From Selenomonadales bacterium 4137-cl (GTDB lineage Bacteria; Bacillota; Negativicutes; Sporomusales; UBA7701): a DNA stretch of 64,000 nucleotides. Shown piece after piece: positions 42,344 to 51,531 of the stretch (positions within the stretch are counted from its first letter, which is position 1; every line of letters starts with the position of its first letter). A program made the position numbers and the translations under genes. Below the pieces are notes generated by a model. It had not been told where the DNA came from. It ran no database searches and saw nothing but the letters and a program-made list of their open reading frames with translations. The DNA is taken from the NCBI GenBank assembly GCA_032334055.1, contig JAUOZS010000001.1, positions 3,119,501-3,183,500 on the forward strand. The letters run 5' to 3'.

Positions 42344-43105
42344 TTACAATACTAAAACGCCGCCGGGTTTCATGATTTCTACTTTGACGCCTTTGAAGCG
42401 GGTTTCGACGGCTTTTTTGAAGGCTGCGGGGTCCTGTTTGATGAGGGCGTGGGTGTTGTAGTGCATGGGGACGACGATTTTGGGGGTGAGCATGCCGACG
42501 GCTTCGACGGCGTCGTCGGGGCCCATGGTGTAGTTGTCGCCGATGGGCAGGAGGGCGCAGTCAATCTTCTCCAGCCGGCCGAGGAGGGCCATGTCGCCGA
42601 AGAGGGCGGTGTCGCCGGCGTGGTAGACGGTGACGCCGCGGAGGTTGACGATGAAGCCGGCGGCGTGGCCGCCGGCGACGCCTGAGCCGTGGATGGCGGT
42701 GGTGACGCGGACGTAGCCGAAGTCAAAGGCTTTCTTGGCGCCGATGTGGACGGAGATGACGTCGCAGCCCTGGTCTTTGAGCATGCGGGCAATTTCGGCG
42801 GTGGCGACGACTTTGGCGCCGGTGCGCCTGGCGATGGCGACGGTGTCGCCGAGGTGGTCCTGATGGGCGTGGGTGACGAGGATGTAGTCGGCTTTGATGA
42901 CGTCGGGCGAAGCGGCGGCCTGCGGGTTGCCGGTGAGGTAGGGGTCGATGAGGATGGTGGTGCCGCCGCTGGTGAGCTGGAAGGCGGCGTGGCCGAGGAA
43001 GGTGACGGCGGTTTTGCCGCCCGGACCGGCGGGGGCGGCGGCGGCCGGCGCGGCGGCGAGGATGAGGGCGAGGCCGAGGACAAGGGCGAGCAGCTTGCTG
43101 CGCAT
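42344..43105 (-). CDS. exported metallo-beta-lactamase-fold hydrolase (UPF0173-like)
   Basis: 253 residues from ATG 43105, eight bases after AGGAGG; the frame continues upstream into repeat DNA without meaning. A signal peptide (about 1-23) precedes an MBL fold: FLGHAAF, ILIDPYLTGNP, THAHQDHLGD (the HxHxDH metal site, about 79-84) and YHAGDTALFGDM, then PMHYNTH. This matches metal-dependent hydrolases of the YtkL/UPF0173 group (cytosolic in most species), here with an export signal. Substrate unknown. It is preceded by two intergenic repeats. Confidence 0.8.
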   Translation of the reverse strand: MRSKLLALVLGLALILAAAPAAAAPAGPGGKTAVTFLGHAAFQLTSGGTTILIDPYLTGNPQAAASPDVIKADYILVTHAHQDHLGDTVAIARRTGAKVVATAEIARMLKDQGCDVISVHIGAKKAFDFGYVRVTTAIHGSGVAGGHAAGFIVNLRGVTVYHAGDTALFGDMALLGRLEKIDCALLPIGDNYTMGPDDAVEAVGMLTPKIVVPMHYNTHALIKQDPAAFKKAVETRFKGVKVEIMKPGGVLVL

Positions 43106-43155
43106 GACTGAGCCTCCTATGTATTTGATTTTGGTTTCGCGGACAATACATCGTC

Positions 43156-43367
43156 GGGCGAAGGTTGCCGCGCCGCTCGCGTGTCTGCGGATGTACGCGC
43201 TGTAAGACTTGCGCCGACTCAGCCGTACCGGCGCCAAACGGGCGTCCATGCCCGTTGTCGCCTCGCCCGACCGTCCATGGTCGGGCGTACGGTTTCGTTC
43301 GCAACTTGCTGCGTCAACAGCGCGTACCATCCTCCGCCAATGCTCGCTTGCGCGGCAACCTCCGCCC
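43156..43367. repeat. family II foldback element, copy 2
   Basis: Ends pair as GGGCG-A-AGGTTGCCGCGC (43156-43173) with GCGCGGCAACCT-C-CGCCC (43350-43367). Inner hairpins CCCGACC/GGTCGGG and AACGGGC/GCCCGTT. The ~165-bp core is close to copy 1 (5830-5994) in inverted orientation, but the basal arms are unrelated. The gene-free stretch 43106-43518 is made up of this copy and family I copy C. Confidence 0.85.
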
Positions 43368-43406
43368 TCTTTTACAAACCAAAGATGCACAACAATGGAT
43401 AGCCGC

Positions 43407-43527
43407 GGCCGTTCAGAAGGCCCCAGATGCTAGGCGGCTCCGAGGACGCGAGCGAAGACAGTACACGGGAGTACGGCGAGCGAGCGCCCGCAGGAACAAC
43501 AACGCAGATGGGGCCTTATCAACGGCC
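43407..43527 (-). repeat. family I 3'-end palindromic element, copy C
   Basis: Arms GGCCGTT / AACGGCC and AAGGCCCCA / TGGGGCCTT pair. The right arm overlaps the end of the flavodoxin-like gene: its TGA stop (43519-43521) and two preceding codons lie in the element. Confidence 0.85.
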
Positions 43528-44094
43528 GATCCTGTTTAGCAACCAAGCCATGTTTTCGCCGATGGACCGCATATTCGCCATCCCTTCCTCGTCGTTGGCG
43601 ACATCGCCGATTTCGCGGCCGTAGACCATGTTCCAGTAGGTGGCGCCGACGAGGATCATCTGGTTCAGGTGGAAGAAGTGGTTGATGGTGTCGAAGGTGT
43701 GGGTAGCCCCGCCCCGCCGGACGGCGGTGACGGCGGCGCCGGCTTTGTGTTTGAAGAGGTAGTCGTTGCCGCGCGCTACGTAGCCGGACCGGTCGATGAG
43801 GGCTTTCATTTCGGCGTTGACGTCGGCGAAGTAGGTGGGCGAGCCGAGGATTATGCCGTCGGCGGCGATCATTTTGGCGATACAGTCGTTGACGAAGTCG
43901 TCGGCGATGACGCAGCGGCGGTCGCGGTTTTCGCGGCAGGCGCCGCAGGCCATGCAGCCGCGCACCGGGCGGCCGCCTACCTGGAGGAGTTCGGTTTCGA
44001 TGCCGTGTTTTTCGAGTTCGCCGAAGACGGTTTTGATGAGGAGGGCGGTGTTGCCGTCCTTGCGGGGGCTGGTGTTGATGCCGATTACTTTCAT
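43519..44094 (-). CDS. flavodoxin-like NADPH:FMN reductase
   Basis: 191 residues of the flavodoxin_2/NADPH-dependent FMN reductase type: VIGINTSPRKDGNT at the N-terminus (FMN phosphate loop), a RGCMACGACREN stretch (about 46-57) with three Cys, and GSPTYFADVNAEMKALIDR (about 85-103). The Cys-bearing form is common in anaerobes and is called an iron-sulfur flavoprotein-like or multimeric flavodoxin WrbA type. The last codons and stop are provided by a repeat element. No clear operon partner. Confidence 0.8.
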   Translation of the reverse strand: MKVIGINTSPRKDGNTALLIKTVFGELEKHGIETELLQVGGRPVRGCMACGACRENRDRRCVIADDFVNDCIAKMIAADGIILGSPTYFADVNAEMKALIDRSGYVARGNDYLFKHKAGAAVTAVRRGGATHTFDTINHFFHLNQMILVGATYWNMVYGREIGDVANDEEGMANMRSIGENMAWLLNRIGR

Positions 44095-44129
44095 GGTTGG
44101 TCGCTCCTTCGCGTTTTTTTGGGGGCCGG

Positions 44130-45260
44130 TCAGCCGGTAAGGGTGACGCCGACGAGACGGCCGACGGCGTAGGTGGCGCCGGCGGCGGCCAGACCGAAGA
44201 GGGTTTGGCGCAGGCCGGCATAGAGGACGGGTTTGCCGGTGAAGAGGGTGATGGCGGCGCCGATGGCGAACAGGCCGGCGGCGCTGGCGGCGGCGCTGAG
44301 GATTATGGCGGCCGTGCCGCCGGCGAAGAAGAAGGGCAGGACGGGGAGAACGGCGCCGACGGCGAAGAGGAGGAAGGAGGTGATGGCTGCTTCCCAGGCC
44401 GAGCCGCCGAGTTCGTCGGGGTCGATGCCGAGCTCGTCGCGGGCGAGGGCATCAAGGGCGGTGGCGGGGTCGGACATGAGTTTTGCGGCGAGGAGACGGG
44501 CGGTTTCTTGGTCGAGGCCGCGCGCCTGGTAAATGAGGACGAGTTCCTCGGTTTCCTCCTCGGGCATGGCGGCGATTTCGTAGCGTTCGGTGGCGAGCTG
44601 TTTTTCGTAGAGTTCACGCGAGCTCTGAACTGATATCCATTCGCCGAGGGCCATGGAGATGGCGCCGGCGAGCAGGCCGGCGAGGCCGGTGAGAAGGATG
44701 CCGCTGCTGGCGATTTCGGCGCCGGCGACACCCATGACGAGGTTGAAGTTGGAGACGAGGCCGTCGCTGGCGCCGAGGACGGCGGCCCGGAGGGCGTTGC
44801 CGCCGGCGGCGCGGTGGCGGCCTTCCATGCGGGCAAGGAGGCTGCCTTCCATGCCGGCGCCGTGGGAGGTGCGGTTTATCTGCTGGAGGAGGACGGCGTG
44901 GGAGCGCTCTTCGGCAACCATGCCGACAGCCTCGGGCTGGGCGGCGTAGCCGGCCGAGGCCTGACGCTCGGTGGCGGCGAGGGTGGGCATGATGAGCTCG
45001 GGGCCGAAGCGGTTCGCCAGCCAGATGAGGGTCCGGGTGCGCCAGTCGGGCCGGAAGGGCTTGACCGCGCCGCCGGCGGCGGCGATGCGCGCGGCCCATT
45101 GGTCGGCGTGTTTGGTTTCGGTGGCGGCGAGACGCCGGTATACTTCGGCCAGCCGGGGGTCGGCCTCGCGGGCGGCGAGAGCGGTGTAGAGGGCGGCGCT
45201 GTTTAGTTCGTCTTCGCGGTTGTCCTGGAAACGCTTAATGTCGTCAGCTATAACGGTCAT
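44130..45260 (-). CDS. ferritin-like/VIT1 fusion (membrane-bound ferritin, MbfA type)
   Basis: 376 residues from ATG 45260, seven bases after GGAGG; ATG 45266 is too near it. The N-terminal ~140 residues form a rubrerythrin-like diiron four-helix bundle (ELNSAALYTALAARE, ETKHADQWAARI, AEERSHAVLLQQ). The C-terminal part is a VIT1/CCC1 iron or manganese carrier with five helices (GASDGLVSNFNLVMGVAGA, then ALGEWISVQSSREL). In other bacteria MbfA-like proteins export iron and protect from peroxide. With feoAB in the same window, iron balance is a clear theme. Confidence 0.85.
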   Translation of the reverse strand: MTVIADDIKRFQDNREDELNSAALYTALAAREADPRLAEVYRRLAATETKHADQWAARIAAAGGAVKPFRPDWRTRTLIWLANRFGPELIMPTLAATERQASAGYAAQPEAVGMVAEERSHAVLLQQINRTSHGAGMEGSLLARMEGRHRAAGGNALRAAVLGASDGLVSNFNLVMGVAGAEIASSGILLTGLAGLLAGAISMALGEWISVQSSRELYEKQLATERYEIAAMPEEETEELVLIYQARGLDQETARLLAAKLMSDPATALDALARDELGIDPDELGGSAWEAAITSFLLFAVGAVLPVLPFFFAGGTAAIILSAAASAAGLFAIGAAITLFTGKPVLYAGLRQTLFGLAAAGATYAVGRLVGVTLTG

Positions 45261-45306
45261 GTTCATTCCTCCAGGGGCTAAAGTATCTCTATTTATTTTA
45301 TGTAAT

Positions 45307-45798
45307 CTAACAATTGCCTGCCCCTAGAGCAAGTATTTTTTGTAGTTCTTCGGCGGTTAAGTCTTCTTCGGTATATAGCGGAATTCCCTTCTCAGCTAAG
45401 GCGGCGGCGGCGACGCCGTCTCCGTCCTTTACGACGCGGGTGAAGCTGCCGTCGTAGATGCGGCCGACGCCGCAGGTGGGGCTGCGGGCTTTGAGGACGG
45501 CGGCGGCGATGGGGATGGCGCGGACGAGGGCGAGGGTTTGCCGGACGCCGCCGAGAAAGGCCGGGGTGAGGTCGAGGCCGTCGGCGGCGAGTATCTTGGC
45601 CCGGCCTGCGAGGACGTCTTGGCCGCTGCCGCCGACGATTTCGGCCGCCGGGCGGGGGGTGGGCAGGCCGCCGAGCTGTTCGGGGCAGACGGGCAGGCAG
45701 AGGCCGGCGGCCGCCGGGCCGAGGAGGGCCGGGCAGAGGTTGTGGCCGCCGTCGTAGCGGCAGGAGAGGCCGAGGAGGCAGGCGCTGACGAGGATCAT
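45307..45798 (-). CDS. DUF523 protein
   Basis: 163 residues with the DUF523 pattern: VSACLLGLSCRYDG at the N-terminus, LPVCPEQLGGLPTPRPAAEI, and KARSPTCGVGRIYDGSF, each with conserved Cys. The family is common in bacteria and has no settled function; sulfur or thiol chemistry has been suggested. The start overlaps the stop of the iron alcohol dehydrogenase gene (45795-45798), so the two are coupled. Confidence 0.85.
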   Translation of the reverse strand: MILVSACLLGLSCRYDGGHNLCPALLGPAAAGLCLPVCPEQLGGLPTPRPAAEIVGGSGQDVLAGRAKILAADGLDLTPAFLGGVRQTLALVRAIPIAAAVLKARSPTCGVGRIYDGSFTRVVKDGDGVAAAALAEKGIPLYTEEDLTAEELQKILALGAGNC

Positions 45799-46922
45799 GC
45801 GTAGACGCGCCGCAGGAGGGCTTCCATTTCTGCGGGGGTTACGGGGACGGGGTTGACGCGGGTGGCTCCCTGCATGGAGCCGGCGACGAGCTCGGGGAGG
45901 GCCGCGGTGAAGGTTTGCTCGTCGATGCCGGCGGCGCGGAGGGAGGCGGGGATGCCCAGGGTCTGATTAAGTCCGCGGATGGCGGCGATGAGGTCGGGGA
46001 CGCCGCAGGCGGCGGCGAGGCGGCGGATACGGTCGCCGACCCAGGGGTCGCGGGCGTTGTATTCGAGGACGTGGGGCAGTAAGATGGCGTTGACGAGGCC
46101 GTGGCCGAGGTTCCAGAGACCGCCGAGGGAGTGGGCGATGCCGTGGGCGGCGCCGAGGCCGACGTTGCCGAAGGCGAGGCCGGCGAGGGACTGGAAGTTG
46201 TGGACTTTTTCACGGCTGTCGATGGTTTTGTCGCGGTAGGATACGGGGAGGTGCTCGAGGAGGCCGGCGGCGGCGCCGGCGGCCATGGGGCCGGTGAAGT
46301 CGTCGATGTTGCGGTTGATGTAGCATTCGACGGCGTGGGTGAGGGCGTCCATGCCGGTTTCGGCGACGACGTTGGGGGGCATGGTGAGGGTGAGGTCGGC
46401 GTCGAGGATGGCGATGTCGGGGATGAAGGCGGGGGTGCGGAGGCCGATTTTGAGGTTTTGGTCGCGGAAGGTTACGACGGCCACTTTGGTGACTTCGCTG
46501 CCGGTGCCGGAGGTGGAGGGGATGGCGACGAGCCGGATGGCTTTGCGCGCGGCGGGCAGGGCGCCGGCGAGGGCGGCGGCGAAGTCGAGGCCGGGGTATT
46601 CGGTGAAGAGGGTCATTACTTTGGCGGCGTCGAGGGCCGAGCCGCCGCCTACGGCGATGACGAGGTCGGGGGCGAAGGGGCGCATTTGGGCTACGCCGGC
46701 GAGGACGGCTTCGGTGTCGGGGTTGGCGGGGACGCCGGCGTGGACTAGGGTGGCGCAGCCTTGGGCCTGGAGGAGTTTTTCTATTTTGGCGACGACGCCG
46801 GTTTTGATCATGGAGGAGCCGCCGGTGACTATGACGGCGCGGCGGGCGGGAACGGCCGCCAGGTGTTCGAGGGAGCCGCTGCCGGTGACGAGGGTCTGGC
46901 CGCCGAGGATGATTTCTTTCAT
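45795..46922 (-). CDS. iron-containing alcohol dehydrogenase
   Basis: 375 residues of the Fe-ADH (type III) family. It has GGGSALDAAKVM (about 93-104) for NAD(P) binding, PSTSGTGSEVTKVAVV (about 137-152), and metal ligands in DALTHAVECY and in the AAHGIAHSLGG and HGLVNAILLPHV segments. Such enzymes act on alcohols, aldehydes, 1,3-propanediol or lactaldehyde. It is co-transcribed with the DUF523 gene. Substrate not known. Confidence 0.9.
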   Translation of the reverse strand: MKEIILGGQTLVTGSGSLEHLAAVPARRAVIVTGGSSMIKTGVVAKIEKLLQAQGCATLVHAGVPANPDTEAVLAGVAQMRPFAPDLVIAVGGGSALDAAKVMTLFTEYPGLDFAAALAGALPAARKAIRLVAIPSTSGTGSEVTKVAVVTFRDQNLKIGLRTPAFIPDIAILDADLTLTMPPNVVAETGMDALTHAVECYINRNIDDFTGPMAAGAAAGLLEHLPVSYRDKTIDSREKVHNFQSLAGLAFGNVGLGAAHGIAHSLGGLWNLGHGLVNAILLPHVLEYNARDPWVGDRIRRLAAACGVPDLIAAIRGLNQTLGIPASLRAAGIDEQTFTAALPELVAGSMQGATRVNPVPVTPAEMEALLRRVYA

Positions 46923-46997
46923 GGGTGTTACCTCCTGTGAGTTGCCTTTTCCTGATTATTCCACGGCATGGCGAGCAATTTCCTGCCGCCTGGACGG

Positions 46998-47026
46998 AAA
47001 AAAGAAGCAGGTTGTCTGCTTCTTTT

Positions 47027-47028
<2 letters not shown>
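46998..47028. terminator. bidirectional terminator after ogt
   Basis: AAAAAAGAAGCAG-GTTGT-CTGCTTCTTTTTT; the ogt stop codon overlaps its edge. Confidence 0.8.
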
Positions 47029-47487
<459 letters not shown>

Positions 47488-47500
<13 letters not shown>

Positions 47501-48063
47501 GGCGCGGCCTCCTCTGTTTGGCACCGCCGCCAGGCGCGGGGCGAAAGGCCGGTGCGCGCTCTGAAGGCGGCGAAGAAGCGCGAGGGGGAGCCGAAGCCGA
47601 CGGCGTAGGCTACGCCGGTGCCGGTGAGATGGCTGCCGGCGAGGAGGGCTTCGGCTTTGCCGATGCGGAGGGCGCGGAGGTAGTCCCGCGGGGCCTGGCC
47701 GGTGTGGTGTTTGAAGAGACGGGCTAGGTGTGAGCGGCTGAGGCCGATGCGGCCGGGGAGCTCGGTGAGGATGGCGGGGTTGTCGTATTCGGTTTCGAGG
47801 AGGAGGCGCGCGATGCGGATGAGGTCCTGGCCGGGGGCGAGGAGGGCGTCGGGCCGGCAGCGCTTGCAGGGCCGGTAGCCCTGGGCGAGGGCGGCGGCGG
47901 GGCCGGGGAAGAAGACGGTGTTTTCGCGGCGGGGCTGCCGCGATTTGCAGGAGGGGCGGCAGAAGACGCGGGTGGTGGTGACGCCGTAGCAGAAGTGGCC
48001 GTCGTAGGTTGGGTCGCTGGCGGCGACGGCTTGCCACATGGTTTCCGGGGAGTAGGTTTCCAT
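47488..48063 (-). CDS. adaA: AdaA-type methylphosphotriester repair protein/AraC regulator
   Basis: 191 residues. The N-terminal Ada zinc domain (about 10-80) has the four Cys in DGHFCYGVTTT, VFCRPSCKSR and GYRPCKRCRPD. The C-terminal AraC-type HTH (about 95-180) follows, with SRSHLARLFKHHTG and VGFGSPSRFFAAFRARTG. When it takes a methyl group from a phosphotriester, AdaA activates the alkylation-repair genes. It lacks the acceptor domain, which the neighbouring ogt supplies. Confidence 0.9.
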
Positions 48064-48231
48064 GGCACACCTCGCATGTTTTTCTGTTTATAGGATACCA
48101 TAGGGCGGCCGTTTTTGCGTCGCGGTTTGTGCTGTGTCATTCGCTGCCGGCCGCGGCGGCGCGGCAGGATTTGCCAACGGGCGGACAGAATAGCAGAATA
48201 TAGAAGTGATTTTGTTGCGTGGGAGGACAAG

Positions 48232-49779
48232 ATGCGCGGATTGATTATTGCTTTGATGATTGCCGGTTTGTGGCTGACGCCGCTTTCAGCGGCTGCGCAG
48301 ACGATTGTTTTCGTGCCGTTCGATAATCGCCCGGTAAGCCTGGATTATGTTGTCGATACCGGGAAGGCGGCGGGGCTTGAGATTGTGACGCCGCCGGCGG
48401 CGCTGCTGGGGAGCCGGACGGAGCCGGGGAAACCGGAGGCGCTGTGGGCGTGGCTGGCTGATAATGTCCGCACGGCGGACGCGGCGGTGGTTTCGAGCGA
48501 TGCGCTGCTGTACGGCAGCCTGGTGGCGTCGCGCCGGCATGATTTGCCTGAGGAGGTTATCAAGGAGCGGCTGGACCGCTTTTATGCTCTTAAGCTGGCG
48601 AATCCGGGGACGAGGCTGTATGTGTTCGGGACGATTATGCGGACGCCGCATATGAGCGCGGGCGGGGTGGAGCCGGATTATTACGAGGTGCACGGGCCGA
48701 ATATTTTTCGTTTGACGGCGCTGCAGGATAAGGCGGAGACGGACGGGCTGACGCGCGGCGAGGAGGCGGAGCTTAAGGCTTTGCGGGCTGCGCTGCCTGA
48801 GGCGGTGTTGACCGACTGGTTTGCAAGAAGGGATAAGAATTTCGCGGCGAATGTGCGGTTGGTGGAGTATGCGCGCAACGGGATTTTCGCGTATTTCCTG
48901 CTGGGGCGCGACGATTGCTCGCCTTTTTCGCAGTCGCATCTGGAGTCGCGCCTGATCGCGGCTGAGACGGAGGGGCTACCGGCGTCGAAGTACGCGACTT
49001 TTCCGGGCGCGGATCAACTGGGGATGCTGATGATGGTGCGGGCGGCGAATAATGCGGCGGTGCGCATTCCGCTGGTGCGGGTTTTCTACGCGCCGGGGGC
49101 GGGGCCGGAGACGGTGCCGTCGTATGAGGATGTGCCGATCGGCCGGACGGTGAATGACCATGTGGTGGCGGCGGGCGGTCTGCTGCTGACGGGGACGGGT
49201 CCGGATCTGACGCTGGCGGTTAATACGCCGGAGAACGGGGTGACGCGCGAGGCGAACAGCGCGGCGAACCGCGGGCGGGTGACGGCGGCGGCGTATGTTT
49301 TCGCGGGTGAGGTGGCGGATGCTTTGGCCGGCGGCGAGCCGGTGGCGGTGGGGGACGTGGCGTATGCGAACGGTGCGGATAACGCGCTGATGGCCGAGTT
49401 TGTCCGCCGCGGACTGTTTTTCAGGCTTGCCGCGTATTCGGGCTGGAATACGGCGAGCAATACGCTGGGTTACGCGATCGGCCAGGGGCTGCTGGCGCCG
49501 CGGATGTCGGCGGCGGCGAAGGACCGCCTGCTGGCGACGAGGCTGCTGGACGACTGGGCGTACCAGTCGAATGTGCGGGGGGCGCTGGGGAAAGAGGTGC
49601 TGTATCCCGCGGGCGGCAACTGGTTTTATCTGAATGCGCTGGAGCCCCGCCTGACGGCGGAGGCGGACCGGCGGCTTAAGGCGTTCGCGGCGGCGAATTT
49701 CCCGGGGTATCCGGTGGACCGGCTGAAGGTCCGCTTCCCCTGGAACAGGATGTTCGAGGTGGATATCGAGTTGCCGTAG
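48232..49779 (+). CDS. DUF4127 family protein, exported
   Basis: 515 residues from ATG 48232, eight bases after GGGAGG. A signal peptide (MRGLIIALMIAGLWLTPLSAAA) precedes a DUF4127 domain: IVFVPFDNRPVSLDYVV, SSDALLYGSLVASRRH, the TIMRTPHM segment, GRDDCSPFSQSHLES and FPGADQLGMLM, then GGLFFRLAAYSGWNTASNTLG (in outline). DUF4127 is widespread in Firmicutes and has no known activity; the conserved Asp/Asn/Arg/His residues suggest a hydrolase. It is monocistronic with a strong terminator, and transcribed away from adaA. Confidence 0.85.
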   Translation: MRGLIIALMIAGLWLTPLSAAAQTIVFVPFDNRPVSLDYVVDTGKAAGLEIVTPPAALLGSRTEPGKPEALWAWLADNVRTADAAVVSSDALLYGSLVASRRHDLPEEVIKERLDRFYALKLANPGTRLYVFGTIMRTPHMSAGGVEPDYYEVHGPNIFRLTALQDKAETDGLTRGEEAELKALRAALPEAVLTDWFARRDKNFAANVRLVEYARNGIFAYFLLGRDDCSPFSQSHLESRLIAAETEGLPASKYATFPGADQLGMLMMVRAANNAAVRIPLVRVFYAPGAGPETVPSYEDVPIGRTVNDHVVAAGGLLLTGTGPDLTLAVNTPENGVTREANSAANRGRVTAAAYVFAGEVADALAGGEPVAVGDVAYANGADNALMAEFVRRGLFFRLAAYSGWNTASNTLGYAIGQGLLAPRMSAAAKDRLLATRLLDDWAYQSNVRGALGKEVLYPAGGNWFYLNALEPRLTAEADRRLKAFAAANFPGYPVDRLKVRFPWNRMFEVDIELP

Positions 49780-49785
49780 GGTATG

Positions 49786-49817
49786 AAAACGGCTGGCAGG
49801 ACGCCAGCCGTTTTTTT
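49786..49817 (+). terminator. terminator of the DUF4127 gene
   Basis: AAAACGGCTGGC / GCCAGCCG stem followed by seven T. Confidence 0.9.
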
Positions 49818-49832
49818 GTTTGTCGTGTTTTT

Positions 49833-50267
49833 TTAGTAGCTGATGAGGGCGGCGAGGAGGAGGCCGGCGGATACGCTGAGGAAGGCGGAGAAGATGCCGA
49901 CGGCGACGTTGCCCTGGGGGATTTCTTTGACGACGGTGAAGGGGGTGATGAGTTCGAATATGTAGAAGACGACGACCTGGAAGATGATGCCGATGAGGCC
50001 CCAGATGACGAGGTCGGCGAAGTTGACGGCATGGAAGACGGCCGAGGCGAGGACGAGGGACAGGCCGAGGATTTTGCCGCCGAGGTCGCAGGCGGCGGCT
50101 TGGGCTGCGCCCGCTTTGCGGCGGTCGTCGTCGCCGCCGCCGGCGATGAGTTGCTGCTCTTTGTAGGGGGTGGTGATCATGAAGAGGAAGATGCCGAGCC
50201 CGAGGAGGGGCAGGGCGATGCCGAGATAGCTGAGAAAGTTGACGATGTTTGCCCATTGGCTACCCAA
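49833..50267 (-). CDS. DUF350 (YjfL-like) membrane protein
   Basis: 144 residues with four membrane helices in two DUF350 repeats (LSYLGIALPLLGLGIFLFMITTPYKE, then GKILGLSLVLASAVFHAVNFADLVIWGLIG, in outline). It matches YjfL of the E. coli yjfIJKLMC operon in layout. Here it is the last gene of a four-gene run and lies 28 bases past the ATP-grasp ligase. The family has no proven role; membrane stress or a channel-like role has been proposed. Confidence 0.8.
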   Translation of the reverse strand: MGSQWANIVNFLSYLGIALPLLGLGIFLFMITTPYKEQQLIAGGGDDDRRKAGAAQAAACDLGGKILGLSLVLASAVFHAVNFADLVIWGLIGIIFQVVVFYIFELITPFTVVKEIPQGNVAVGIFSAFLSVSAGLLLAALISY

Positions 50268-50295
50268 TGTGAATCAGCCTCCTTGTTGTTCGCCG

Positions 50296-51531
50296 TCACT
50301 CCGCCAGTCGGACGGGGACGAAGTATGCGAGGTCGTCGGTTATGAGGCCGCCCAGGCGGGCGACGACGGCGGCCGGTTGGCCGTTGACGATGAAGGAGCC
50401 CCAGACGAGCCGCCCGGCCTTGGGGCCCGCGAGGGTGGGCAGTTCGACTGTTTCGAGGTCCTGGTACTGCTGGTAGACCAGCGGCTGGTCCGTGTACTGC
50501 CGCTCGCGGTCGCAGTCGATTACGGCGCCGTCGGCGGCGTGGACGGCGACACCGCCGCCCTCCCGCCCGAGGACGGGTTTGGCGACATGGGGGCAGCGGC
50601 CGGCGAAGCGGTTTTCGCAGTAGGTGGGGAGCATGTGGGCGGCGATGGCGTCCTGCTCGGCGGCGGTGAAGAAGCCGCCGGCCTCGTGGAGGGACCAGAC
50701 GAGGGCCTGGAGGGCTTTGCTCTGGGCGATGAGGGCGCCGGGGGGGTTGATGGCGGCGAGACGGCCGCGGGCGATGAGGCCGAGGACGTGGGCGCCGGTG
50801 GGGTAGCCATCGTCGTCGCGGTCGGCGGCGAGCAGACCGAAGGGGTGCAGGCGGTACCAGAGGTCGATGGGGATGAGTTCACCGTCCGCGAGGACGCAGA
50901 GGCGGTCCTGGTGGACGCGCAGGTCTTTGAGGGGCGCGAAACGGCCGCCGAGGCCGGAGGCTTTGAGCAGGTACCTGGCGGTGCCGGCGTCTTCGGCGTG
51001 CCAGTCGAGGGCGCTGAAGGCGACGCTGCCGGTTGGACAGCCGAGGGCGTGGTAGCGGTTGACTATTTGGCTGAAGGCCGCGGGCAGCATGGCTTCGAGG
51101 CCGGCGTTGGGGTCGGCGGCGTTGTGCCCGGCGCAGACCCGGCCGTTGACGTGGAAGGCTTCCACGACCCCGCCGGGGGTGTCGCTGTTGAATTCGAGCA
51201 TTTTCCAGCCGCCAGGGGTGCGGGCGAAGTCAAACCGACCGATGAGGGTGGCGGCGTCGGGGAGCACGGCCATGCGCACGGCTTCGCGGGCCGCTTCGGG
51301 GATGCCGAGCTCGGCGAGCAGCTCGGCCGGGCCGTCCTGGACGATGCGGACGGTGCGGTCGAAGACGCTGCCGAGGACGGCGGTGGCGGCGCGGAGGTCC
51401 CGCAGTTCGCCGGGGGCGACGGCGTGGGGGACGGCGAGGGCGTATTCCTGGCCGTACAGCCAATCCCAGGAGAAGGTGCCTTCCTCCCTCAGGGGGCGGT
51501 AGATTTCTTCGCGGACGGCGGCGTAGTCCAT
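50296..51531 (-). CDS. glutathionylspermidine-synthase-like ATP-grasp ligase (YjfC/YgiC type)
   Basis: 411 residues of the GSP synthase C-terminal-like ATP-grasp family. It has EFNSDTPGGVVEAF (about 113-126), LDWHAEDAGTARYL and IDLWYRLHPFGLL, then the ATP-binding KPVLGREGGGV (about 317-327) and QQYQDLE with downstream GSFIVNGQPAAVV. The family forms an amide bond between a carboxylate and an amine. It is the ligase half only; no amidase domain. Its start overlaps the stop of the lipoprotein gene by one base, so its likely partner is that lipoprotein. Confidence 0.85.
   Translation of the reverse strand: MDYAAVREEIYRPLREEGTFSWDWLYGQEYALAVPHAVAPGELRDLRAATAVLGSVFDRTVRIVQDGPAELLAELGIPEAAREAVRMAVLPDAATLIGRFDFARTPGGWKMLEFNSDTPGGVVEAFHVNGRVCAGHNAADPNAGLEAMLPAAFSQIVNRYHALGCPTGSVAFSALDWHAEDAGTARYLLKASGLGGRFAPLKDLRVHQDRLCVLADGELIPIDLWYRLHPFGLLAADRDDDGYPTGAHVLGLIARGRLAAINPPGALIAQSKALQALVWSLHEAGGFFTAAEQDAIAAHMLPTYCENRFAGRCPHVAKPVLGREGGGVAVHAADGAVIDCDRERQYTDQPLVYQQYQDLETVELPTLAGPKAGRLVWGSFIVNGQPAAVVARLGGLITDDLAYFVPVRLAE

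Noticed and set aside
43106..43390. Long N-terminal extension of the metallo-hydrolase frame
   Set aside because: It runs through family II repeat DNA; ATG 43105 has a strong ribosome site and starts a signal peptide.
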